Assembly (NCBI GenBank): GCA_003222065.1
Contig: QHUV01000021.1
Coordinates: forward strand, 1-17,720
Reading direction: 5' to 3'
Length of the DNA: 17,720 nucleotides
DNA from: Gemmatimonadota bacterium
Lineage (GTDB): Bacteria > Gemmatimonadota > Gemmatimonadetes > Gemmatimonadales > Gemmatimonadaceae
The stretch's first letter is position 1, and each line of letters begins with the position of its first letter. Positions 6,846 to 14,285 of the stretch are shown here, one piece after another. The notes under the pieces are model-generated. The model searched no databases and was not told the DNA's origin. It saw only the letters and a list, made by a program, of their open reading frames with translations. Position numbers and translations under genes: made by a program.

Positions 6846-7696
6846 AAACCGTCCGCACCATCGCCGAGCTGCGGAGCGGGCTCGACGCAGCACGCCGCGC
6901 CGGCGCGCGGATCGGCTTCGTGCCGACGATGGGATTCTTCCACGAAGGCCATCTCTCGCTCATGCGGCGCGCGCGCAACGAGTGTGACGTCGTGGTGGTG
7001 TCGCTCTTCGTCAACCCGACGCAGTTCAATGACCCGTCGGATCTCGCGGCCTACCCACGCGACGAGCGGCGCGACGCGGCGAGGGCGGAAGGCGTTGGCG
7101 TCGATTGCCTCTTCGCGCCTAACGAGGCCGAGATGTACCCGCCAGCCACGGCGACGGCGGTCGTGGTGAGCGGCGTCAGCGAGCCACTGGAGGGCGTGTC
7201 GCGTGGTCCGGGTCACTTTCGTGGCGTGGCGACCGTCGTCGCCAAGCTGTTCAACATCGTGCAGCCGGGCGTCGCGTACTTTGGCCAGAAGGACGCGCAG
7301 CAGGCGCTCGTCATCCGCCGCATGGCGCGCGATCTCGACTTCCCATTACTGGTCGAGGTCTGCCCGACGGTCCGGGAGCCGGACGGTCTGGCGATGTCGA
7401 GCCGGAACGTGCGACTCTCGGCGGACGCGCGCCAACAGGCGCTGGCGCTCAAGCGCGGTCTCGACGCGGCGACGGCAGCCGTAGCCGCCGGCGAGCGCGA
7501 TCGCGACCGCGTGGAGCGGCGCGGCCGCGACGCGATGGCCGCGTTAGGCGTCGAGCCCGAGTACTTCGCCGTGTTGTCGGCGGCCGGGCTGACGCCGGTC
7601 AACCCGCTGGCGGGTGAGATTCTCGTCGCCGTCGCGGCGCACATCGGTGGTGTGCGGCTCATCGACAACGCCATCGTGGCCGTGACCGCCTCGTGA
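6842..7696 (+). CDS. panC: pantothenate synthetase
   Basis: Condenses pantoate and beta-alanine with ATP, via pantoyl-adenylate, to make pantothenate (vitamin B5/CoA precursor) in the cytoplasm. The 284 residues match the family length. Visible motifs are PTMGFFHEGH with the HxGH nucleotide-binding pair (His34, His37), SLFVNPTQF, YFGQKDAQQ (147-154) and REPDGLAMSSRN (178-189, the KMSKS-equivalent loop). The GTG start at 6842 overlaps the TGA of the DUF2520 gene, with AGGGA just upstream. The end overlaps panB in the same GTGA fashion. panD and a recognisable panE are not in this window. Confidence 0.96.
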   Translation: MKTVRTIAELRSGLDAARRAGARIGFVPTMGFFHEGHLSLMRRARNECDVVVVSLFVNPTQFNDPSDLAAYPRDERRDAARAEGVGVDCLFAPNEAEMYPPATATAVVVSGVSEPLEGVSRGPGHFRGVATVVAKLFNIVQPGVAYFGQKDAQQALVIRRMARDLDFPLLVEVCPTVREPDGLAMSSRNVRLSADARQQALALKRGLDAATAAVAAGERDRDRVERRGRDAMAALGVEPEYFAVLSAAGLTPVNPLAGEILVAVAAHIGGVRLIDNAIVAVTAS

Positions 7697-8553
7697 CGCG
7701 AGGCACCTCCGGCCGCCGCCTAACGACCGAGGCCATTCGCGCCATGAAGGGGCGCGGCGAGGCGATCGTCATGATCACCGCGTATGATTTCTCGACGGCG
7801 CAGGTCGCCGAGCGCGCCGGCGTCGACATCGTCCTCGTCGGCGACTCGGCGGCGATGGTCGTCTTGGGCTACGAGACGACGCGCCTCGTGACGATCGAGG
7901 AAATGCTCATGCTCGCCGGCGCCGTGCGCCGCGGGGCGCCGCTGTCGCTCGTCATCGGCGACCTGCCGTACCGGAGTTACGAGGGCTCTAATGAGCTGGC
8001 CGTCGCCACGTCACGACGCTTTGTCCAAGCCGGCTGCGACGCGGTGAAGATGGAAGGGGCGAACGCGACCGTCGACCGCGCGCAGGCCGTGATCGCGGCG
8101 GGGATTCCGGTCATGGGACACGTCGGCCTCACGCCGCAGCACACCGGTGACGGCGAGGGCTTCCGCGTCCACGGGCGCACCGCCGCGGCCGCGCTCCAGA
8201 TCATCAGCGATGCCCGCGCGCTCGACGGGGCCGGCTGCTTCGCGATCGTCGCCGAAGCGATGCCCGCCGTCGTGGCCCGCGCGCTGACGCCGCGCGTGCG
8301 CGCGCCCGTGATCGGTATCGGCGCTGGACCGGATACGGATGGTCAAGTGCTCGTCTTTCACGACCTCGTGGGTCTTTACGACGAGCATGTGCCGAGGTAC
8401 GTGAAGCGTTATGCGGAGCTCAAAGCCGTGATGATCGATGCTGTCGGCCGGTACGCATCGGACGTTCGCGGTCATCAATTCCCGCAGCCTGAGCACGAAT
8501 ACCGTATGGAGGCGGGAGAGGAGGAAAAGCTCGCGGCCCGTTTGTCATCCTGA
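7693..8553 (+). CDS. panB: 3-methyl-2-oxobutanoate hydroxymethyltransferase
   Basis: Makes ketopantoate from 2-oxoisovalerate and 5,10-methylene-THF, the first committed step to pantothenate. It has 286 residues, the full family length. Visible family motifs are MITAYDFSTA (27-36), LVGDSAAMVVLGY (48-60; Asp51 and Ser52 in the metal/substrate site), IGDLPYRSY (Asp90), VKMEGA (Glu121), MGHVGLTPQ (141-149), AIVAEAMP (Glu188, catalytic) and PVIGIGAGPDTDGQ. The GTG start overlaps the panC stop by 4 nt. The TGA stop lies inside the perfect palindrome at 8542-8572, so the final codons (LSS) are repeat-derived. Confidence 0.95.
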   Translation: MTRGTSGRRLTTEAIRAMKGRGEAIVMITAYDFSTAQVAERAGVDIVLVGDSAAMVVLGYETTRLVTIEEMLMLAGAVRRGAPLSLVIGDLPYRSYEGSNELAVATSRRFVQAGCDAVKMEGANATVDRAQAVIAAGIPVMGHVGLTPQHTGDGEGFRVHGRTAAAALQIISDARALDGAGCFAIVAEAMPAVVARALTPRVRAPVIGIGAGPDTDGQVLVFHDLVGLYDEHVPRYVKRYAELKAVMIDAVGRYASDVRGHQFPQPEHEYRMEAGEEEKLAARLSS

Positions 8554-8572
8554 GCGAAGCTCAGGATGACAA
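8542..8572. terminator. REP-like palindrome, bidirectional hairpin
   Basis: A 14-bp perfect stem (TTGTCATCCTGAGC at 8542-8555, GCTCAGGATGACAA at 8559-8572) with a GAA loop. It belongs to the GTCATCCCGAGC repeat family with two compensatory changes (CTGAGC/GCTCAG) that keep the stem intact. It sits between convergent panB and the solenoid gene and contains the panB stop codon. Confidence 0.75.
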
Positions 8573-8575
8573 CGG

Positions 8576-9352
8576 CTATCGCCGGCCTCTGCGACGCTCC
8601 GGGATGTCAACGCGTCCTTTGACATCCGAGTATTCGATGTTGCCGCTTGCCTTACGATCGACCACGAAGTCGCCGCCGACGTGCGTGACGTCGACCGAGC
8701 CAGAGCCCTTCGAGCGCACGTGCACCGATTTCGACACACTCGTTGTGCGGAGCGGTCCCGAGCCCTTGCTCCCGATCTCGACGCCACCGTCGACGTCGCG
8801 AATCTCGAGCAGGCCCGAGCCATCGGTCACCTCGAGATCGCCCTTGACGTCTGTGATGTGAAGCTCGCCGGAGCCGTCCTTGACGCGCAGGTTCCCGCCG
8901 ACGTGCTCGATCACCGCGCTTCCCGAACCATCACTCAACGTCAACGGTCCGACGTTCCGGATTTCCAACTCGCCGCTGCCGTCCTCGACGTCGAGCGGTA
9001 AGTCGGCGGGCACTTCGATGACCAGATCGAGCGCCTGACGATCGTCGTCGTCGTTCCAATCGTGATGCTCCGGAATATCCGCCTCGATGTAGATCGTGCC
9101 ATCGCGCTCCTCGGCGATCAGCTTGATCTCCTCGAGCGCACCCCGCGACGAGGCACGCGCTGTTCCTCGGACCGTTACGTCGCGTGCACGCCGGCGGCCG
9201 TCGATGCGCAACGAGCCGGCGCGGCCGATGACTTCGATGCGCCGTGCGTCCGATACTGGCACCGTGGCGGAGCGGGGCGCGGTGTAGTCCTGCGCTCCGA
9301 GCGCCTGCGAGCTGAGTGCGGTGAAAAAGACGACAACGAGAGTGTTTTGCAT
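8576..9352 (-). CDS. secreted beta-solenoid (DUF4097-like) protein
   Basis: This 258-residue protein has a signal peptide (about 1-20, ALGA-Q). After an N-terminal region with strands and an acidic insertion (HHDWNDDDD), about seven tandem repeats of 18-20 residues run from about 118 to 250. Each is built as D-G/K-S/A-G-x-L-x-I-x-x-V-x-G-x-L-x-V (for example DGSGELHITDVKGDLEV, DGSGLLEIRDVDGGVEI). This is the pattern of a right-handed beta-solenoid, as in DUF4097/putative-adhesin proteins. It is probably periplasmic or surface-exposed, and no catalytic residues are evident. It is convergent with panB (hairpin at 8542-8572) and divergent from the HEGRH protein, with a long repeat between them. 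It contains no CGTTAGG motif. Confidence 0.78.
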   Translation of the reverse strand: MQNTLVVVFFTALSSQALGAQDYTAPRSATVPVSDARRIEVIGRAGSLRIDGRRRARDVTVRGTARASSRGALEEIKLIAEERDGTIYIEADIPEHHDWNDDDDRQALDLVIEVPADLPLDVEDGSGELEIRNVGPLTLSDGSGSAVIEHVGGNLRVKDGSGELHITDVKGDLEVTDGSGLLEIRDVDGGVEIGSKGSGPLRTTSVSKSVHVRSKGSGSVDVTHVGGDFVVDRKASGNIEYSDVKGRVDIPERRRGRR

Positions 9353-9408
9353 GTGAACTATTCTGGTGGCTGGTCCTACGGTTCGACACCCGAGGGCGGG
9401 CAGAGGTT

Positions 9409-9558
9409 TGAGGCCTCAGCGGTCAGCAATCAGCTCTGGGCCTTTTCGGTTCGCTGGCTCGTGTATCGCACCCGGTACAGCGAGCCCAGTTTCGAGAAGG
9501 CAGCCGCGAGATGGCAGCCTTGAGTCGAAAAGGTTGGGAATGAATGAGCGGGAGAGCC
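9409..9558 (+). repeat. long intergenic repeat, single half (copy 1)
   Basis: A ~150-bp unit carrying GAGCCCAGTTTCGAGAAGGC at 9482-9501 and running to GGGAGAGCCC just before the promoter at 9560. It is closely similar to the reverse complement of 16782-16917. Here only one half is present, between divergent genes. Confidence 0.75.
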
Positions 9559-9559
9559 C

Positions 9560-9565
9560 TATATT
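9560..9565 (+). promoter_or_regulatory. -10 element of a likely leaderless promoter
   Basis: TATATT ends 6 nt before the ATG at 9572, immediately beyond the inner end of repeat copy 1. No convincing -35 box at 17-18 nt; TTGGGA at 9534 gives a 20-nt spacer. Confidence 0.5.
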
Positions 9566-9571
9566 CGGATC

Positions 9572-11440
9572 ATGGACGCGTTGCGCTGGTTCGCGCTGGG
9601 AATGCTGCTATTTCCCTTCGCTCTGCATGGCCAATACTCACGCGAGCGTGTGTCGCTCGTTCTGCGTGGCGAAGAAGCCCTGCAGCGCCAGGAGGTAGGC
9701 GCCGCGATCGACGCGTTTCGTGCTGCCGCGCGCGATACCAGTGTCGCGCGTCGCGCGGCCGCCGAGCGAATGCTCGGTATCATCTCGTGGAGGTTCTATC
9801 ACGAGAACGGACGTGCGCGCGAGCACTTCGGCGCCGCCCTGGCGACGCAACACGATACCGCGGCGACGCTCGTCGAGCTGGCGCGACTGGCGATCTCGGA
9901 AGGACGCTATCGTCAGGCATTCACCTTCGCGGACCGTGCGCGTGCCGCGGCCGTCGACGACATCGCCCGCCGCGGCGCCGTTCTGCAAATGGCGCGTGCG
10001 GTCACGGAGGCGGCGCTCGCGGCGCGCGTCGATGACGCACCGAGCGCCGACCATGCCGACAGCGCTGCCGTCGCGTCCGTGGTGTCCGAGCTGTTGGCGC
10101 TCGTTAGGGAGACGCCGGGCCGCGGCGACGAGTCGCATCAACTCCTGCTCGCGGCGCTCATCGCCGGTGATGGCGCGGCCGCGACGTCCGGCGCCGATTC
10201 GTACTACCTCGTTGGCGTCGGCGACGCATCCATGCAGACCGCCATCCCGGCAACGATCGCTGAGCTGGACAAGCTTCTCCCGGCGTGGCACGGCGATCAC
10301 ACGCGGGCAACCGATCGCGCGCGCCTCGTCGCGGCACTCACACGCGCACGGTTGATCGATGCCGCCGCGCTCGTCGCCACGCCGGGCGCCGAGGTCATCG
10401 CCTACGCCGCGTACTGCCGGCGCATGGCGCGTACCGCCGAGGAGTATTATCGCCGCGCCCTCCTCGGCGAAGGCCGACAGACCGACTTGACACGCGGGTA
10501 CATCCACGCGTCGCACGATCTCTGGCCCCGCCTAACGTGGCCAGGGGCGACGCCGCGATACTATCCGGCGGCCGTCGACGCCGAGCTCGCGCGGCGGTTC
10601 GGCACCATTCTCCAGTTAGGCATCACCGGCGGCTACTACGACATGCACATGGCGCACGTCGTCGGCGCCGAGCGTCGCGTGATTTCGCAATATGGCAAGC
10701 GCGCCGCAGTCGACTTCGTCGTGATCGACGGTATCGTCACCAATGGCCTGCAGAGTTGGGCGTGGGACGACGCTGGTGGTCACGGTGGTTGGCAGCGCTC
10801 CGACACGATCGTGCAGGTTCGACCGATCTTCGTCGAGCACGCAATCAGTCTCTGGGTGAGCGCCGACACGGCGCGGCGAGAGCGCGAGGAAGGCAGCATT
10901 GCGTCGGATAGCGTGCTGGATTGGAATCTTGCTCAATCGGACTCGATCGCGTACTTGCCGGGTGTCGCCGCTCGACTGCGACGCGACGGCCGCCAAGCGC
11001 TGATGGACTCACTCAGGCGCGCCGGCGTTTCCGATCTGACGCTCGGCTCAGTCTTCGTGCGTGTCGCGTCGCGGTTGATGCGCGAGAGCTCGATCATCGC
11101 CCACGAAGGGCGTCACGCGATCGACGAAATGCTTAGGCCATCGCTCAGTCCCGAGGAGCGAGAGTTCCGCGCCAAGCTGTCCGAGATCGCGTTCGCCGAG
11201 CGCCCGAAGATCGTGATGTCGTCGATCGTGCACCCCAACATCGGCGATGCCACGCCGCACGGGCGCGCGAACGCGCGCGTCATGCTCGGGCTGATTCGCT
11301 GGATGCGCGCGCACGCGTCCGAGGTTCGTGGTCTGCTTGTCAACCGGCCAATGCTGCCCCAACTACCCCTTCTCAGCGACGCGCAGCTGCGAAGAGCATT
11401 TCGCTCGATGGATCCACTCGCACTTCAACCAGGGCGGTGA
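9572..11440 (+). CDS. secreted TPR-like protein with HEGRH putative metalloprotease motif
   Basis: This 622-residue protein has a signal peptide (about 1-21, ALHG-Q). The N-terminal ~270 residues are alpha-helical and TPR-like (RGEEALQRQEVGAAIDAFRAAARD; EHFGAALATQHDTAATLVELARLAISEG, each helix pair about 34 residues). The C-terminal half contains a conserved-looking core (LQLGITGGYYDMHMAHVVGAERR) and SSIIAHEGRHAIDEML. This carries an HExxH zinc motif (His511, Glu512, His515), with Glu538 in LSEIAF as a plausible third ligand 23 residues on, as in gluzincins. A secreted metallopeptidase is inferred; I do not recognise the family. The gene has a TATATT box 6 nt before the ATG and overlaps the amidase gene, suggesting translational coupling. 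Confidence 0.75.
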   Translation: MDALRWFALGMLLFPFALHGQYSRERVSLVLRGEEALQRQEVGAAIDAFRAAARDTSVARRAAAERMLGIISWRFYHENGRAREHFGAALATQHDTAATLVELARLAISEGRYRQAFTFADRARAAAVDDIARRGAVLQMARAVTEAALAARVDDAPSADHADSAAVASVVSELLALVRETPGRGDESHQLLLAALIAGDGAAATSGADSYYLVGVGDASMQTAIPATIAELDKLLPAWHGDHTRATDRARLVAALTRARLIDAAALVATPGAEVIAYAAYCRRMARTAEEYYRRALLGEGRQTDLTRGYIHASHDLWPRLTWPGATPRYYPAAVDAELARRFGTILQLGITGGYYDMHMAHVVGAERRVISQYGKRAAVDFVVIDGIVTNGLQSWAWDDAGGHGGWQRSDTIVQVRPIFVEHAISLWVSADTARREREEGSIASDSVLDWNLAQSDSIAYLPGVAARLRRDGRQALMDSLRRAGVSDLTLGSVFVRVASRLMRESSIIAHEGRHAIDEMLRPSLSPEEREFRAKLSEIAFAERPKIVMSSIVHPNIGDATPHGRANARVMLGLIRWMRAHASEVRGLLVNRPMLPQLPLLSDAQLRRAFRSMDPLALQPGR

Positions 11441-12888
11441 CGATGTCAGATGATGCTCTTTCACGACGCGCGTTCGTAGGCGTTACGGCCGCCATCGCAA
11501 TCTCCACGGTAGAGCGACGGCACGCGCGAGGCTCAACGCCCACCATTCGGTCCCCGGCGCCCTCCGCGCCCTCCGCGCCGCTCGACGACCTAACGATTGT
11601 CGACCTCCAGGCCGGTCTTCAATCGGGCAAGTACACGGCACGGTCGCTCGTCGAGCAGTACACGGCGCGCATCGAGGAACTGGACAAACGAGGACCAGTC
11701 CTCAACCACATCATCGAGCTCAATCCCGACGCCCTGACGATAGCCGATCAGCGTGACGCCGAACGGAAGTCCGGGAGGCCACTCGGCCCTTTGCACGGCA
11801 TACCGATCCTGATCAAGGACAACATCGATACGGCGGATCGCATGCACACGTCCGCGGGATCGCTCGCGCTCGCGGCATCGACGCCGGCGCGGGACTCGTG
11901 GGTCGCCGAACGGCTGCGTGCGGCGGGTGCGATCATATTAGGAAAGACTAATCTCAGTGAGTGGGCGAACATCCGATCGACGCACTCGTCGAGCGGCTGG
12001 AGCGGGCGTGGCGGGCAAGGGAAGAATCCATACGCGCTCGACCGCAATACCTCCGGGTCGAGCTCCGGTTCGGGCGGCGCCGTCGGGGCGCTGACCGGGT
12101 TGGATCCCCGCGACAATGCGACGAAGGCGAGCGCCGGCATGTCGTTCACCAACTACACGCGCTTTCTCGACGCCCGCGCCTTACGCGGCGCGCGCATCGG
12201 CGTCGCGCGCGAGACGTTCATGGGCTACAGTCCGAAGACCGACAAGCTCGTCGAGCAGGCGATCGATGTCTTCAAGCAGTCGGGCGCGACAGTCGTCGAT
12301 CCGTCCAATCTGCCGGGCATCACAAAGATCGGCGACGCCGAGCTCGAGGTGCTGCTGTATGAGCTCAAGGCGGATCTCAACGCATATCTTGCCTCGTTAG
12401 GCCCGGCGGCGCCGGTCAAGACCCTGGCGGACGTGATCCGGTTCAACGAGCAGAATGCGTCGAGGGAGATGCCATATTTCGGCCAGGAGCTGTTCGAGCA
12501 GGCGCAGAAGAAGGGACCGCTCACCGACGCGAAATACAAGGCGGCGCGGGCCAAGTGCATTCGGTTGGCGCGTACGGAGGGCATCGACGCCGTGATGACG
12601 AAACACCGCCTCGACGCACTCGTCGCGCCGACGCAGGGTCCGGTGTGGCTCATCGATCTCGTGAGTGGCGACTGCGGAGGCGGCGGCGGCAGTTTCACGC
12701 AGCCCGCGGCCATCGCCGGCTACCCGCATATCACTGTGCCGATGGGGCTGGTGCACGGGCTGCCGGTCGGGCTGTCGTTCGTCGGACGCGCGTGGAGCGA
12801 GCCGACGCTGTTCAAACTTGCTTATGCGTATGAGCAAGCGAGCAAGGCGCGCAAGCCACCGACATTCGCGACAACCGTAACCGTGTGA
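11437..12888 (+). CDS. Tat-exported amidase-signature protein with internal deletion
   Basis: This 483-residue protein belongs to the amidase signature family, which hydrolyses amides with a Ser-cisSer-Lys triad. The N-terminus carries a twin-arginine signal (SRRAFVG then a hydrophobic stretch). Lys127 in ILIKDNID is the catalytic Lys. The Gly/Ser motif NTSGSSSGSGG (204-214) holds the cis-Ser. In relatives about 65 residues follow, including G-T-E-T-D-G-S-I with the nucleophile Ser and the GIKPT segment. Here residue 217 runs directly into ALTGLDPRDNAT, which normally lies after that block. The reading frame is kept on both sides, so the lesion is a clean in-frame loss at about 12076-12093 and the product should be inactive. 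The GTG start overlaps the upstream stop by 4 nt; ATG at 11443 is the alternative. Confidence 0.85.
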   Translation: MTMSDDALSRRAFVGVTAAIAISTVERRHARGSTPTIRSPAPSAPSAPLDDLTIVDLQAGLQSGKYTARSLVEQYTARIEELDKRGPVLNHIIELNPDALTIADQRDAERKSGRPLGPLHGIPILIKDNIDTADRMHTSAGSLALAASTPARDSWVAERLRAAGAIILGKTNLSEWANIRSTHSSSGWSGRGGQGKNPYALDRNTSGSSSGSGGAVGALTGLDPRDNATKASAGMSFTNYTRFLDARALRGARIGVARETFMGYSPKTDKLVEQAIDVFKQSGATVVDPSNLPGITKIGDAELEVLLYELKADLNAYLASLGPAAPVKTLADVIRFNEQNASREMPYFGQELFEQAQKKGPLTDAKYKAARAKCIRLARTEGIDAVMTKHRLDALVAPTQGPVWLIDLVSGDCGGGGGSFTQPAAIAGYPHITVPMGLVHGLPVGLSFVGRAWSEPTLFKLAYAYEQASKARKPPTFATTVTV

Positions 12889-12894
12889 CCCAGC

Positions 12895-13094
12895 TGTCAT
12901 CCCGAGGAGCGAAGCGACGAGGGATCTGCTCGCTGGCGCTCGCAGAAGCCTATATGGAGTCGCGCGCGCAGTGCGCGCGCTCCCGCTCCTCGCGGCGAGG
13001 CGAGCAGGAGCAAGCGCGTAGCGCTTGCGACTCCATATAGACGATCTGCTTCGAGCGAGCGAGAAGCAGATCCCTCGCTTCGCTCGGGATGACA
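12895..13094. repeat. 200-bp composite REP palindrome
   Basis: The outer arms are GTCATCCCGAG...GGGATCTGCT and its inverse near 13058-13093. An inner 14-bp perfect pair, CTATATGGAGTCGC (12950-12963) and GCGACTCCATATAG (13027-13040), brackets a GC-rich centre. It fills the whole gap between convergent genes ending at 12888 and 13099 and would fold as a long hairpin in either transcript. Confidence 0.75.
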
Positions 13095-13098
13095 AGCG

Positions 13099-13854
13099 CT
13101 AAATGCTTCGTACCCTGAAATCCACGTTATCCGCGATCCACTTCCACAGGTCGGTCTGATCTTCGGACTTAGCGCCTTGGTGGTAGTGCTTCTTCCACGT
13201 ATTCATCACCTCGTCGTCGACCGTCCACATGCGGACGCGGTGTCGCGGCACCTGCTTTTCCCACCGCACGGCGATCGTCGGGCGAGGGAAGAGGATGCGC
13301 ACTGTGACGTTCTTCGACAGATATTCGAGCTTGCTCACATCGATCCTCTTGTACCCGCCCAAGCTGTCCGTCTTGGACTTTTGCGTGTCCGGCACGCCGT
13401 CCGTTACGAGAATGATGTTGAGCGGCGCGAGCACGAGATTCTGTCGCGTGACGAGTGTCGCCGTCCGCGCGAAGAAGGGATTGAAATCCGTGAGCCCGTC
13501 GTGCGACGGATACATCTTGCGGAGAAACGCCGCGATCTGCGGCACGCTCATGCCCTCGAATGTCTCGATCGGCTGAAAGGATTTCGTCTCCTGGGGGTGG
13601 TCGCCACCAATCGAGCCGACGAAAACCGCCGTCGGCTGCTTCAGACCGCCGAGCCCGTGGAGATGAGCGTATATATAATTCGCGACGAAGTCGAGCGAGC
13701 TCTGGTAGTCCTTGCCGAACGAGCCGCTGACGTCGATGCCGATGACGAGGGTATTGCGCGGGATGCTCTTCGGTCCCTCATCTGCGGGCGCGCCGCACGC
13801 TGTCATTCCAAGGAGCACAGCGACGAGCAATTTGACCACTGAGTTTTTCCTCAT
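13099..13854 (-). CDS. vWA-domain lipoprotein
   Basis: This 251-residue protein has a lipoprotein signal (LLVAVLLGMTAC; Cys20 lipidated). A von Willebrand A-like domain follows: IGIDVSGSF carries the MIDAS DxSxS (Asp41, Ser43, Ser45), Thr122 in LTDFNPF is a likely third MIDAS ligand, and ILVTDGVPD (151-156) provides the TDG motif. All metal-site residues are present, so divalent-metal-dependent ligand binding is likely. The ligand is unknown. The ATG start overlaps the stop of the upstream membrane-protein ORF (ATGA, 13851-13854), so translation is probably coupled. The lipobox codons lie in a sequence resembling the REP family (13799-13829). It is convergent with the amidase gene. Confidence 0.8.
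   Translation of the reverse strand: MRKNSVVKLLVAVLLGMTACGAPADEGPKSIPRNTLVIGIDVSGSFGKDYQSSLDFVANYIYAHLHGLGGLKQPTAVFVGSIGGDHPQETKSFQPIETFEGMSVPQIAAFLRKMYPSHDGLTDFNPFFARTATLVTRQNLVLAPLNIILVTDGVPDTQKSKTDSLGGYKRIDVSKLEYLSKNVTVRILFPRPTIAVRWEKQVPRHRVRMWTVDDEVMNTWKKHYHQGAKSEDQTDLWKWIADNVDFRVRSI
13799..13829. repeat. REP-like arm within a lipoprotein signal sequence
   Basis: Aligned by eye with 12893-12923 it matches at 25 of 31 positions (shared GCTGTCAT, AGGAGC and AGCGACGAG). It encodes the VAVLLGMTAC region of the vWA lipoprotein on the minus strand. Only one arm is present, with no complete palindrome. Confidence 0.5.
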
Positions 13855-14285
13855 GACGCTACCCTCGCCATCGGATCCCGCGGCGTACGCATCCCCGCGC
13901 CGGAGCGCACGGTCAGCTCCGGTTTGCCGGACGCGTCGGGCGTCGCGTGGAGAACGTCATCGAGCGAGTTGAATGGAAGTCGGAACATCGGACGCGACTG
14001 CACCATCACGACTGCGAAGTTGAGTGCCGCGGCAAAGGGCTGCAGGACAGGAAGCGACAGCAGCTCGAACATGCGCCGCGCTTCCTCGTGGAACCACTTC
14101 GTCTCCGCCTTGAGTGCCTCGATCGGTGCGCGCCAGAGCTCCGGGGCGTCGTGATGCTTCACAGCCGGCGTGTGTCCCTTCTCCATGTTCTCACGCGACA
14201 GAATCGCGATGAGGGCCGGCGTCCCGAAGCGCCCGAAGAGGAACGATGTCATGCCGCGCACACCCATCCAGCCGAACGATGCCAA
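13851..14285 (-). CDS. C-terminal part of a frameshifted membrane protein
   Basis: This 144-residue open frame has a possible TTG start at 14285 or an internal ATG at 14267. It reads MGVRGMTSFLFGRFGTPALIAI, then a polar region (KHHDAPELWRAPIEALKAETKWFHEEARRMFELL) and an amphipathic tail. The frame stays open upstream into the preceding gene, reading PAASLAIGLASFGWMG, which continues that gene's last membrane helix. A single extra base at about 14300-14312 would explain the break: 13851-14946 spans 1096 nt, one more than a multiple of three. It is most simply the C-terminal third of one ~364-residue protein. The stop overlaps the ATG of the vWA lipoprotein. I recognise no family. Confidence 0.6.
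   Translation of the reverse strand: MASFGWMGVRGMTSFLFGRFGTPALIAILSRENMEKGHTPAVKHHDAPELWRAPIEALKAETKWFHEEARRMFELLSLPVLQPFAAALNFAVVMVQSRPMFRLPFNSLDDVLHATPDASGKPELTVRSGAGMRTPRDPMARVAS

Noticed and set aside
6222..6893. Minus-strand frames opposite the pan operon (also 6575-7216)
   Set aside because: Antisense shadows of strongly supported genes, with no family features.
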